Positions 1-6,546 are shown, counted from the first letter of the stretch. The stretch: DNA of 7,961 nt from an uncultured Christensenellaceae bacterium (GCA_944381335.1 CALWKT010000101.1:1-7961); one strand, 5' to 3'. Numbers and translations: made by a program. Notes: generated by a model from the sequence alone, not told the origin.

Positions 1-237
1 CATACTGCGGTGAAAGAGTATCGGGAGATCTGCAGAGCGACCGGGATAACGAAAAATATGTACTGTCTGAGGCACACTTTCGCCACTCGCTGCGAGGAAG
101 CCGGGATCTCATCAAAGCAGACGGCGCTCTGGATGGGTCACTCGTCCATAAATACCACTCTGAGCTATTATATTAATATAAACAAAGAGTTCGAGCTCGA
201 CAATGTCGCAATCAAAAACGGTTTACATAAATCCTGA
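1..237 (+). CDS. Tyrosine recombinase/integrase, C-terminal end (5' cut by window edge)
   Basis: The frame is open from base 1 to the TGA at 235-237, so this is the last 78 residues of a gene that begins outside the window; the GTG at base 10 is an internal codon. It carries the C-terminal catalytic core of phage/ICE-type tyrosine recombinases. The box II segment CLRHTFATR has the catalytic Arg (R24 of the visible part). GHSSINTT contains the third-box His (H47), and the nucleophile is Y56, ten residues after the Gly, matching XerD spacing. The first His of the usual HxLRH is Tyr here (Y21). Such enzymes cut and rejoin DNA at att sites to insert or excise elements. The gene ends 100 bp from the 3' end of a tRNA-Ser on the other strand, which suggests an element integrase rather than housekeeping XerC/D. 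Whether the full gene is intact cannot be seen. Confidence 0.9.
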   Translation, partial: HTAVKEYREICRATGITKNMYCLRHTFATRCEEAGISSKQTALWMGHSSINTTLSYYININKEFELDNVAIKNGLHKS

Positions 238-240
238 CAC

Positions 241-274
241 AAATTTCCCCGAAATTTCCGTAAAAACGTAAAAA
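241..274. repeat. Two adjacent pairs of short tandem direct repeats
   Basis: AAATTTCC occurs at 241-248 and again at 252-259. It is followed by CGTAAAAA at 259-266 and immediately again at 267-274. They lie just after the integrase stop codon, between it and the tRNA. Short direct repeats beside an integrase gene can be recombinase or excisionase arm-binding sites. This is inference, and AT-rich chance repeats are also possible. Confidence 0.4.
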
Positions 275-275
275 A

Positions 276-308
276 ATATGCCCTGAAAGTACCTTTTTCA
301 GAGCATAT
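276..308 (-). terminator. Rho-independent terminator of the tRNA-Ser transcript
   Basis: A 13-bp stem with one mismatch (arms 276-288 and 296-308, 7-nt loop) is followed on the minus strand by seven T residues (complement of A270-276). It sits about 30 bp past the tRNA 3' end. On the plus strand no T-run follows, so it should serve the tRNA and not the integrase gene. Confidence 0.8.
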
Positions 309-336
309 CTGTCGCAAAACGCATCGAGCTTTGCTG

Positions 337-427
337 TGGCGGAGAAAGAGGGATTTGAACCCTCGCTACGGTATCCCGTACTACTCCCTTAGCAGGGGAG
401 CCCCTTCGACCTCTTGGGTATTTCTCC
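337..427 (-). tRNA. tRNA-Ser (anticodon GCU), CCA encoded
   Basis: Read on the minus strand, the 5' GGAGAAA pairs with the 3' TTTCTCC acceptor arm, followed by discriminator G and an encoded CCA (complement of 337-339). The anticodon stem CTCCC/GGGAG holds the loop CTGCTAA, giving anticodon GCU, which reads AGC/AGU serine codons. A long variable arm (TACGG-loop-CCGTA) is typical of serine tRNAs, and the T-arm contains GGTTCAAATCC. Total length is 91 nt with CCA. Its 3' end faces the integrase fragment, so it is a likely attachment site for a mobile element lying to the left. Confidence 0.97.
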
Positions 428-462
428 ATCGGTCGAAGCTCCGTGCGTTGATTGCAACGATA

Positions 463-491
463 ATATTATCATAAACTTGCGGTATTGTCAA
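463..491 (-). promoter_or_regulatory. Promoter of tRNA-Ser
   Basis: On the minus strand a perfect -35 TTGACA (486-491) is followed by a 17-bp spacer and a -10 TAATAT (463-468), which keeps the key TA...T positions. The predicted start lies about 30 nt upstream of the tRNA 5' end, leaving a short leader that includes a 5-bp hairpin (446-459). Confidence 0.75.
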
Positions 492-588
492 AGCATTTTT
501 TGCAAATTTATAGGCAAAGCAGGATTTGAAAAAGGCAGCCTGAATGTGAGTGCAAGGCGGGAAAAATAAAAAGTGATCGGGCATAGTA

Positions 589-617
589 TTGAAAAAGAGT
601 GTTTCAAGTTATATAAT
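589..617 (+). promoter_or_regulatory. Promoter of the SGNH hydrolase gene
   Basis: TTGAAA (589-594), a 17-bp spacer and a perfect TATAAT (612-617) give a strong sigma-70-type promoter, with a start expected near 624. The TTG at 589 would otherwise be taken as a start codon of the downstream frame. Its place in the -35 box argues that translation begins downstream, at the GTG at 643. Confidence 0.75.
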
Positions 618-642
618 AAAAAGTGCCGGGGAGGGAGAAAAG

Positions 643-1932
643 GTGAAAAAAGAGACGAAATTAAAAATTGTGGCGGCGGTCGTACTGATCGCGGCGGCAG
701 CGGCGTTCTGCGTATGCTGCGACGGTGGAAAAGAGGGAGATCCTGAAGAAAAACCGCCTGAGTTTTCTTACGTTTACGGAGCGGAACAGACCGTGACCCC
801 GTACTGGGAGAACGAAGAGGACGGCTACACCGTGATATATAACGAAGTCGTGACGCCGATACGCTACGGCGACGCAGAAACCGCGACAGGCTACCTCGCT
901 TACGAACCGTACGAGATCATAAGCGTGCGCGACTATACGCTTGAGAAAGAGTACGGCGAGGGCGATTACACCGTGGACGGAAACGCGATCACGGTCAGCG
1001 CGGACGGCAGCATGCCGTACATTTGCAACGAATGGCTGGATTTCAAGAATATTCCTGACAACTTCAAGGATTTCATGGTAGAAACGCCGTCCGAATACGT
1101 GGACAAAGGCGGCACGAACAAAGGCAAGCACGTGATCAGCGAGGGTTCGCTGACGCGCACGAACAATCTGTGCGTGACGTACGCCTATAAATCGTCTGAG
1201 CAGGAACTCGGCTTTGACGTGCCTGAATACTCGCCGGAGAACTTCGCGCGCTTTCTCGGCAAGCTCGAAAAGGGGGAACCGGTCAGGATCCTTGTTTTCG
1301 GGGACAGCATATTCACCGGAGCGAGCGCTTCGTCCGTGGTGGGATTTGAGCCGGGACTGCCCGCGTTTTTCGATCTGATCAGGAGCGAACTCGCTCAGAG
1401 ATATTACGATGGCGACGAGAGCAAGATCTCCGTTGACAACGAGAGCGTGGGCGCGACGACGTCCGAATGGGGCGCTCAGCAGGTCGAGAGCGGAGCGTTC
1501 GACGCGAGCGGATACGATATTGTCATGGTCAGCTTCGGCATGAACGACGGCACGCTGAAAGTGTCGTCCAAGACTTACGTTTCAAATATGACAAAGATCG
1601 TAAACGCGATAAGAGAGAAGTCTCCCGGCGCGGATTTCGTAGTCGTAGGGCCGTTTACGCCCAATCCGAAGTCAGTGTTTTCGGGCAATCACAGCGCATA
1701 CGTCGAGCCGATGCAAGCCGCTTGCGAAGAGTTGAACAAAGAAGGATCGGGCTGCACCTATTTCAGCATGTACGAAATGACGACGGCAATCCTGAAAAAC
1801 AAGCAGAAGAACAATCCGGAGGACGGCAGGTATCAGTACGTCGACATTTCTGCAAACTATACAAATCACCCCAACGATTTCACGGTGAGGCTGTATGCCG
1901 GCAGTATATTGTCGCTGTTTGTGAAATTCTGA
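643..1932 (+). CDS. Exported SGNH/GDSL-family esterase with N-terminal accessory domain
   Basis: The start chosen is the GTG at 643. GGAGG (630-634) lies 8 nt before it, and a longer frame from the TTG at 589 would put the start inside the promoter. This gives 429 aa. Residues 1-26 form a Lys-rich N-terminus and hydrophobic segment, an export signal or anchor. The Cys-rich end (FCVCC) lacks a clean lipobox, so lipidation is uncertain. An N-terminal domain of roughly 180 residues, of the kind found before SGNH domains in gut Clostridia, precedes the catalytic part. SGNH blocks: VFGDS with nucleophile Ser222, a block II Gly in ESVGATTSEWG, FGMND (oxyanion Asn301), and NHPND with His409. The usual Asp three residues before that His is Tyr406, so a Ser-His dyad is possible, as in CE2 carbohydrate esterases. 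The likely role is deacylation of a cell-surface or dietary polysaccharide outside the cell; the substrate is unknown. It is transcribed alone. Confidence 0.88.
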   Translation: MKKETKLKIVAAVVLIAAAAAFCVCCDGGKEGDPEEKPPEFSYVYGAEQTVTPYWENEEDGYTVIYNEVVTPIRYGDAETATGYLAYEPYEIISVRDYTLEKEYGEGDYTVDGNAITVSADGSMPYICNEWLDFKNIPDNFKDFMVETPSEYVDKGGTNKGKHVISEGSLTRTNNLCVTYAYKSSEQELGFDVPEYSPENFARFLGKLEKGEPVRILVFGDSIFTGASASSVVGFEPGLPAFFDLIRSELAQRYYDGDESKISVDNESVGATTSEWGAQQVESGAFDASGYDIVMVSFGMNDGTLKVSSKTYVSNMTKIVNAIREKSPGADFVVVGPFTPNPKSVFSGNHSAYVEPMQAACEELNKEGSGCTYFSMYEMTTAILKNKQKNNPEDGRYQYVDISANYTNHPNDFTVRLYAGSILSLFVKF

Positions 1933-1985
1933 GTTTCCGCGCGAGACCGGCGCGGCGGCAGAAGGGCTTCAATGCGAAAAAGCAT

Positions 1986-2016
1986 AAAAAAACGACCCCG
2001 ATCGGGTCGTTTTTTT
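1986..2016. terminator. Bidirectional terminator between convergent genes
   Basis: An 8-bp perfect stem (AACGACCC 1991-1998, GGGTCGTT 2004-2011) with a 5-nt loop is preceded by an A-run from 1986 and followed by a T-run to 2016. It can therefore stop transcription from both the hydrolase gene and the lipoprotein gene (stop codon at 2030-2032). Confidence 0.9.
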
Positions 2017-2029
2017 GTTGTTGTAAGGA

Positions 2030-2833
2030 TCAGACTTTTTCGTTCCAGGTGATGAGCACTTCGAAGATGGTGCCTTCGCACTGAGTGCCTTTCTTGGTCT
2101 GGAGCTTGGTTCCGAGAGAACTCTGGAATCTGGTCATTCTGCCGTCGAGAAAATATTCAGACTCGTTTTCCTGGATGTAGGAGCAGCTTGCACCGCCGAT
2201 CTTGGAAGAGGATATCTCGACGAAATAGTGTGTTCTGAGAACGAAATTGGTGTCGTTCTTATGATAGGTGTAGAGATCCTTGAACGGGGAGACGTTGTAA
2301 TCGTCCTGCGCCTTGAAATTCTCGTTGGCAACTTCAAATGCGTCGATCTTTTCCTTGTAAACGAGCAGATTGGGCACGACTATGCCGGTGCTGATCGAAA
2401 CTTCGTTTTTCTCGAGCGCACTCTTGAAATCGCTTGCGAGCAGTTCGTCCGTGTACTCGTCGACAATGATGTTGCCCTCAGAGTCTTCGTCCCAGAATCT
2501 GGACACGATGGTGATGGACTTGTATTTTTCGAGGTATTCGTTTACCAGCGAAGCAGGCGTGGCGGTAGAGACCGTCTGATCTTCTCCGGATTCGTCTGCA
2601 AGACTGAGCGCTTTTGCGGACGCGTCTTCATCGGTCGCCGCGGTGGTGATCATGCTTTTAGCCTGAGTCTCCGTGATATCGGCTGTTTTGTAGCTTGTCA
2701 GATAAACGCCTCTGAAAGAGAACATACCGAAAGTGGCTGACGTTTCGTCGTCCTTGTTGCAGGCGACAAACAAAGTGCAGATGCTGACGATAAGCATTGC
2801 TACAACTGCGATTTTTAAAATGTTACGTTTCAT
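2030..2833 (-). CDS. Lipoprotein of unknown function
   Basis: This 267-residue protein starts with KR, then a hydrophobic stretch, then the lipobox LFVAC with lipidated Cys25, followed by NKDDET. It should be processed by signal peptidase II and anchored on the outer face of the cytoplasmic membrane. AGGAAG lies 7 nt before the ATG. The mature part is acidic, with a Ser/Thr/Ala/Asp-rich stretch (about residues 55-95) that looks like a flexible linker, then a mixed alpha/beta region. Only two Cys occur in the distal half (SCSY and TQCEG, near residues 218 and 251). I recognise no enzymatic motif or family. It is monocistronic, with its own promoter, and convergent with the hydrolase gene. A substrate-binding or structural surface role is possible but unsupported. 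Confidence 0.85.
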   Translation of the reverse strand: MKRNILKIAVVAMLIVSICTLFVACNKDDETSATFGMFSFRGVYLTSYKTADITETQAKSMITTAATDEDASAKALSLADESGEDQTVSTATPASLVNEYLEKYKSITIVSRFWDEDSEGNIIVDEYTDELLASDFKSALEKNEVSISTGIVVPNLLVYKEKIDAFEVANENFKAQDDYNVSPFKDLYTYHKNDTNFVLRTHYFVEISSSKIGGASCSYIQENESEYFLDGRMTRFQSSLGTKLQTKKGTQCEGTIFEVLITWNEKV

Positions 2834-2865
2834 TTCTTTCCTTCCTGTTATATTTTTATACTATA

Positions 2866-2894
2866 ATAATATCCTTATAATTTATGTTTGTCAA
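2866..2894 (-). promoter_or_regulatory. Promoter of the lipoprotein gene
   Basis: On the minus strand a perfect TTGACA (2889-2894), a 17-bp spacer and TATTAT (2866-2871, 5 of 6 to consensus) lie about 32 bp upstream of the ATG. Confidence 0.75.
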
Positions 2895-2966
2895 CAAATC
2901 TTTGTAAAATCTGTCTAAATATTACAAAAATTTACATTGGGTGATAAACTCGGAAAAAACAGGCTG

Positions 2967-3007
2967 ATAGGTTGTTCGCAGATATTGCAAAACAGACAAT
3001 AACCTAT
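2967..3007. promoter_or_regulatory. Inverted repeat at the promoter of the zinc-ribbon gene (possible operator)
   Basis: ATAGGTTGTT (2967-2976) and AATAACCTAT (2998-3007) form a 10-bp inverted repeat, perfect but for one G-T pair, with 21 bp between the arms. The centres of the arms are about three helical turns apart. The right arm runs into the -35 box at 3007. It has no T-run after it and lies upstream of the predicted transcription start, so a protein-binding site is more likely than a terminator. Confidence 0.5.
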
Positions 3008-3035
3008 GGACAAATCCGCCCGGGCGTTATATTAT
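3007..3035 (+). promoter_or_regulatory. Promoter of the zinc-ribbon/SWIM operon
   Basis: TGGACA (3007-3012, 5 of 6) with a 17-bp spacer and TATTAT (3030-3035, 5 of 6) lie upstream of the zinc-ribbon membrane gene. The expected start near 3042 leaves a leader of about 29 nt containing the strong GGGAGG site (3058-3063). Confidence 0.65.
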
Positions 3036-3070
3036 ATATATAGGCTGTTTGTAAGGCGGGAGGAAAAGAC

Positions 3071-4819
3071 ATGGAGTGTAAATTCTGCGGGAAACCTGTG
3101 CAGGAAGATTTTATATTTTGTCCGTATTGCGGAAACAGGTTGGACGGCAAGAAGGTTTGTCCCGGATGCGGTTCGGAGATTTTGTGCGAGTTCAGGTATT
3201 GCCCTGTTTGCGGGGCTGATACGGTTGAGACGGAATCGGAGACGGTGAGGTTAAAACCGTTGTCCGGCGCAAGTAAAAGCGCCGGGGAGAACAGCGGCGC
3301 GAAAAAAGTGAAAAAACCTTCTGAGTCCGTGAAGAAACGCTTGTGGGCGTCTTCATTAGTCACGAAAGTGCTGTTTCTCACAGTATCCGCCGTCATTTTC
3401 ATCTGTTCGTTTTTCAGCGTTGTCACTTTTGATATGACTGATCTTTTCGGAGAAAGCACGGTGGGCACTTCGCAGTCGTTGAGGTTGCGCGGGAAGATAA
3501 AGGTTGATTATTCCGCAGTAGATCTGGTAAGTTTTGCATGCTTTTCGACAGAAATAAAAGATTATTATTATGCAGAACAGTATCTGACCGATCATGAGTA
3601 CGAGATAAGCAGTTACGAAAGAGAGTTCTACGGAATAATGGCAGACGACGATTACATATACGTCAACGAAGATACCGGCGTCACGACCATAACGTCAAAA
3701 GGGTGCAGAAGAATATCCGGAATGCTCTCAGAGGTTTTAGTGCTTAAGATCGCCTATGCCGACGAAGTTTATGCGGCGGGAGAGGGCGCGGAGATTTCAG
3801 GTATCGCGACATCGCTGAGGACGGCAGGGTTTCTTGCGCTTGTCAATATAATATGCTCGGGAACAGTATTTTTATATTCGTTATTGAATATGTTGCCGGC
3901 GCTGTCGGGCACCGGGGCATTGCCGGTGTCGCTGACGCTTGGCGCGGCGTCAGGTTTCTGGGCAGTTCTTTCGGGATCGACGGTCGATATAGGATACGGA
4001 ACCGCCGGAGCGTCGATGGGTGGCGCGCTGGCATGCATGGTCGCTTTTGCCGTCGTTTTCATCGCATTTTCCGTTGTGAGGAAATTGCTTTCGTCTGAGA
4101 AGATACTGACCGGTGAGAGGGTATCCAACGTGATAGCCGCCGTCGTCGGGGTCGTTATTCTGTGTTGTTCAGAGGTGTCGGCGGTCGACGTCACGATGTC
4201 TGAGTTGAACTTGGAGCAGGAAAAAACCGCTGAGTTCACTATCTCGTACAGTCAGACGGAAACGCTTGATCAGTATTTTTACGACGTGGGCGCAGATAAT
4301 TATTACGACGAAAGCAGAATTTTGTCGCATTTCCTTAACTACGCGAAACTGTACGGAAGCGACGTGGATGAATGCGAAGCTATGATAAAAGAAAACATAG
4401 GGATGAACGGACTCATAAACACCGACTTTTTGAGCGAGACGAACGGTTACGCCAGACCGCTTCTCAAGGTCCAGCCCGTTCTTTCTGTGATCGGGACATA
4501 TTTTGCGGCGTTGCTGATGGCGGCGGGTCTAGCAGGGCTTATCAACGAGAAAAGATACAAAGTCCTGAAGATAGCCGCGGTGGCGCTGATGATCGTCCCG
4601 GCGGTATACGCTATATTTACTCCGATCCTGCTTGACAAGATTTTTGCGGTTTCGACGATATCCGACATCCTGAAAATTTCGGTGGGCGCGGCGCCCGTCG
4701 TTCAGCTGTGCTTTGCCGTAGTCGGCGCGTTGGGGATTGCCGTCGCGGCTAAATATGGCAAAAAGAGCGCGAAAAAAGATTTTACGCACGTAGACGGTTT
4801 TCAGATCGGGAGAAGCTAA
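3071..4819 (+). CDS. Double zinc-ribbon membrane protein with duplicated four-helix module
   Basis: This 582-residue protein starts 7 nt after GGGAGG. Residues 3-47 hold two consecutive zinc ribbons: C3/C6 with C17/C20, and C30/C33 with C44/C47. A Ser/Lys-rich linker (about 65-92) follows. Eight hydrophobic segments lie near 97-120, 250-274, 282-302, 313-336, 352-370, 466-490, 498-520 and 537-560. With the zinc ribbons in the cytoplasm, the basic stretches at 337-350, 491-500 and 561-569 all fall inside, which supports this topology. Two large Tyr/Asp-rich loops (about 121-249 and 371-465) would face outside. Segments 97-125 and 351-379 align without gaps with 11 of 29 identities, pointing to an internal duplication of a [TM-loop-3TM] unit. 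Function is unknown; a membrane sensor or scaffold is a guess. The SWIM-protein gene follows 32 bp later, so the two are probably co-transcribed. Confidence 0.88.
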   Translation: MECKFCGKPVQEDFIFCPYCGNRLDGKKVCPGCGSEILCEFRYCPVCGADTVETESETVRLKPLSGASKSAGENSGAKKVKKPSESVKKRLWASSLVTKVLFLTVSAVIFICSFFSVVTFDMTDLFGESTVGTSQSLRLRGKIKVDYSAVDLVSFACFSTEIKDYYYAEQYLTDHEYEISSYEREFYGIMADDDYIYVNEDTGVTTITSKGCRRISGMLSEVLVLKIAYADEVYAAGEGAEISGIATSLRTAGFLALVNIICSGTVFLYSLLNMLPALSGTGALPVSLTLGAASGFWAVLSGSTVDIGYGTAGASMGGALACMVAFAVVFIAFSVVRKLLSSEKILTGERVSNVIAAVVGVVILCCSEVSAVDVTMSELNLEQEKTAEFTISYSQTETLDQYFYDVGADNYYDESRILSHFLNYAKLYGSDVDECEAMIKENIGMNGLINTDFLSETNGYARPLLKVQPVLSVIGTYFAALLMAAGLAGLINEKRYKVLKIAAVALMIVPAVYAIFTPILLDKIFAVSTISDILKISVGAAPVVQLCFAVVGALGIAVAAKYGKKSAKKDFTHVDGFQIGRS

Positions 4820-4851
4820 GGCATGTTGATGCACAGAAGATCTTAAGATTT

Positions 4852-5712
4852 ATGAGCAGAGCAAGAAAGAGATACAGATGCGCGTCGTGCAACGCCGTTT
4901 TCAATTCTACAAGCAAAAGCAGAGTTAAGACGTGCCCGATATGTGGGCAGGTGTGTAAGCCGACCGAAGAACAGAACGTTGCAAAGTCGATGCCACGCAT
5001 AAACAAAGGCTTTATCGAACTGGCGGTATGTTATGCGCGGACAAGAGAGAGAGGAGAAGAGTATTACAAAAATCACAACGTAGTCTTTGTTGACGCCAGG
5101 AAGAAAAGCGAGATCTACGCGAAGGTAAAAGGGAGCGGCCCCGAGACGACGTACAACTGCGTGATAAAATTCCGGAAAGGGATCATTTCAGGATATTTTT
5201 GCAATTGCAAAGCTTTCGAGAAGTACCCGGGCGCGTGCAAGCATATCGCGGCGGTTCTGCTTGAGCTTTCCGACATGAAAAAGGCTGGAGTAAACGTGCT
5301 TTCGCGCAAAGAAGAGGAATCCGTCGGATTTTCAAAGAGCGCCGGAATGACGGAACGCACCGGACCGGCGAATAAAGCAAAGTTCAAGAAAATAGACCCG
5401 GACGAGCTTGAATTATACTTTGAGGACGAAGAAGACGAGGACTTCGAAAACGATAAAAGCGGATGCGTAAGCAGAACAAATCCGTCCGGAAGCGTGACGG
5501 CGCCAATTCCGGCAGAACCTGAAAACAATTCTCAGAAAGCCGCTGACGATAAGAAATTAAAGGTAGGGTGCGGTATCATCCTGGCAGTGACGATCGGAAT
5601 AATATTGCTGGGAGGGATCATCGGAGCAGTCAGTGGAGAAGGTTTTTTTACCGGCGCAGGCGCTGCGCTTATATTGATTGTGATATTGGTTTTGATTTTT
5701 ATATTCAAATAA
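4852..5712 (+). CDS. Zinc-ribbon/SWIM zinc-finger protein with C-terminal membrane hairpin
   Basis: This 286-residue protein has an N-terminal zinc ribbon (C10/C13 and C28/C31) and then a SWIM-type domain. The SWIM domain's lead-in (about 67-115) includes the typical VKGSG...Y...I pattern, and its zinc ligands fit CxCx(n)CxH: C117, C119, C129, H131. A strongly acidic, Asp/Glu-rich linker (about 181-203) and a polar stretch follow, then two hydrophobic helices (about 239-260 and 266-285) that should form a hairpin, leaving the bulk of the protein in the cytoplasm. SWIM domains bind nucleic acid or protein partners and are usually found in SNF2-type helicases or transposases, not in membrane-anchored proteins. 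The ATG has only a weak ribosome site. The next Met (47) would remove the zinc ribbon, so this start is kept; coupling to the upstream gene is likely. Function is unknown. Confidence 0.87.
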   Translation: MSRARKRYRCASCNAVFNSTSKSRVKTCPICGQVCKPTEEQNVAKSMPRINKGFIELAVCYARTRERGEEYYKNHNVVFVDARKKSEIYAKVKGSGPETTYNCVIKFRKGIISGYFCNCKAFEKYPGACKHIAAVLLELSDMKKAGVNVLSRKEEESVGFSKSAGMTERTGPANKAKFKKIDPDELELYFEDEEDEDFENDKSGCVSRTNPSGSVTAPIPAEPENNSQKAADDKKLKVGCGIILAVTIGIILLGGIIGAVSGEGFFTGAGAALILIVILVLIFIFK

Positions 5713-5727
5713 AAACGTCTGAAAAAT

Positions 5728-5758
5728 GCCGGGAGAAAGATCTCCCGGCTGATTTTTT
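5728..5758. terminator. Bidirectional terminator after the SWIM gene and after tam
   Basis: A perfect 9-bp GC-rich stem (GCCGGGAGA 5728-5736, TCTCCCGGC 5741-5749) with a 4-nt loop is followed by T6 (5753-5758). On the other strand it is followed by T5 after one A (complement of 5722-5726). It lies between convergent genes and can serve both. Confidence 0.9.
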
Positions 5759-5767
5759 ATTTTACGC

Positions 5768-6532
5768 TTATTTTTTGAAGCAGACGAGGAAAAGCCGTCT
5801 GAAAGTGAACAACAGGTCGCCGTTCTTTTCGCGCGTATAAGAATTTTTCAGGTTGCTCAGCACGCGGTCAAGGAAAGCTTCCTGCTGGCTGCCGTCCAGT
5901 CTTTCCATATACGGGCGGAGGGCGGAGCCTTTGAGAAATTCCAGGATCCCGTCGTGAGACTGCATTTTATGGTAGTAATCTGTCTGCCACATCAGCGCGT
6001 TTCCGAAGACGGACGTTGCCATATCGTAATATTCTTCCCGCGTATGCAACACATGCCTTTCGTCGTCGATATCCAGGAAGTTGTCCGGGAAGATGTGTTC
6101 CGCGTCCGAAACTGCGCGGCTTGCGGGCATGTCGTCAAACAGCGGGATCTGGATCGCCAGAGCGCCGCCTTTGTTGAGCACGGCGTAGACGTTCCCGAAA
6201 AACTCCTCGTGGTTTTTGATCCATTGTATGAAAGCATTGGAAAACACCAGATCGAATTTGCCCAGACCGTCCAGAGGCTTACTGCAGTCAAAGCGCAGGA
6301 AAGTTGCGCCCGGGCAAGCCTTTCTGGCGGCAGAAAGCATTTCTTCAGATTTGTCAGCGCCGACGATCTCCGCGTTCTGCCAACGGCTTGCGAGAGGAGC
6401 GGTGCTCATGCCGCTGCCGCAACCGACGTCAAGAATACGCCTCGGATTGAGCGTATCGACGCGTGTCATCAGGTCGAGAGAGGGTTGAAGTCTCTCTTTG
6501 CCGTATTTTCCGTACAGTTCTGCGTTCCACAT
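5768..6532 (-). CDS. tam: Trans-aconitate 2-methyltransferase-like SAM-dependent methyltransferase
   Basis: The 254 residues match the usual length of the Tam family (about 252). The N-terminal W..ELYGKYGKERLQPSLDL resembles the WNPSLYLHFSAERSRPA start of E. coli Tam as I recall it. Motif I, ILDVGCGSG (33-41), binds SAM, and Asp60 ends beta-2 to contact the ribose. FSNAFIQW (97-104) matches the NAxxQW post-motif. The family-specific C-terminal segment YYHKMQSHDGILEFL...LRPYM (186-209) is well conserved. Tam methylates trans-aconitate, a by-product that inhibits aconitase, in the cytoplasm. The exact substrate here is inferred from the family. GGAGG lies 7 nt before the ATG. It has its own promoter and a GC-rich leader hairpin, and is divergent from the MarR operon. 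Confidence 0.88.
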   Translation of the reverse strand: MWNAELYGKYGKERLQPSLDLMTRVDTLNPRRILDVGCGSGMSTAPLASRWQNAEIVGADKSEEMLSAARKACPGATFLRFDCSKPLDGLGKFDLVFSNAFIQWIKNHEEFFGNVYAVLNKGGALAIQIPLFDDMPASRAVSDAEHIFPDNFLDIDDERHVLHTREEYYDMATSVFGNALMWQTDYYHKMQSHDGILEFLKGSALRPYMERLDGSQQEAFLDRVLSNLKNSYTREKNGDLLFTFRRLFLVCFKK

Positions 6533-6546
6533 AATGATCCCTCCCG

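Noticed and set aside
446..459. Small palindrome CGTTG-ATTG-CAACG
   Set aside because: Only a 5-bp stem without a T-run, in the tRNA leader. Probably just leader structure or chance.
381..584. 67-codon minus-strand frame covering the tRNA promoter and 5' part
   Set aside because: The region is explained by the tRNA-Ser gene and its promoter.
661..1131. 156-codon minus-strand frame opposite the hydrolase N-terminus
   Set aside because: No ribosome site or motif; antisense shadow of the hydrolase gene.
1467..2084. 205-codon plus-strand frame overlapping the hydrolase
   Set aside because: It overlaps the SGNH catalytic domain in another frame, is Arg-rich, and reads through the terminator at 1991-2011.
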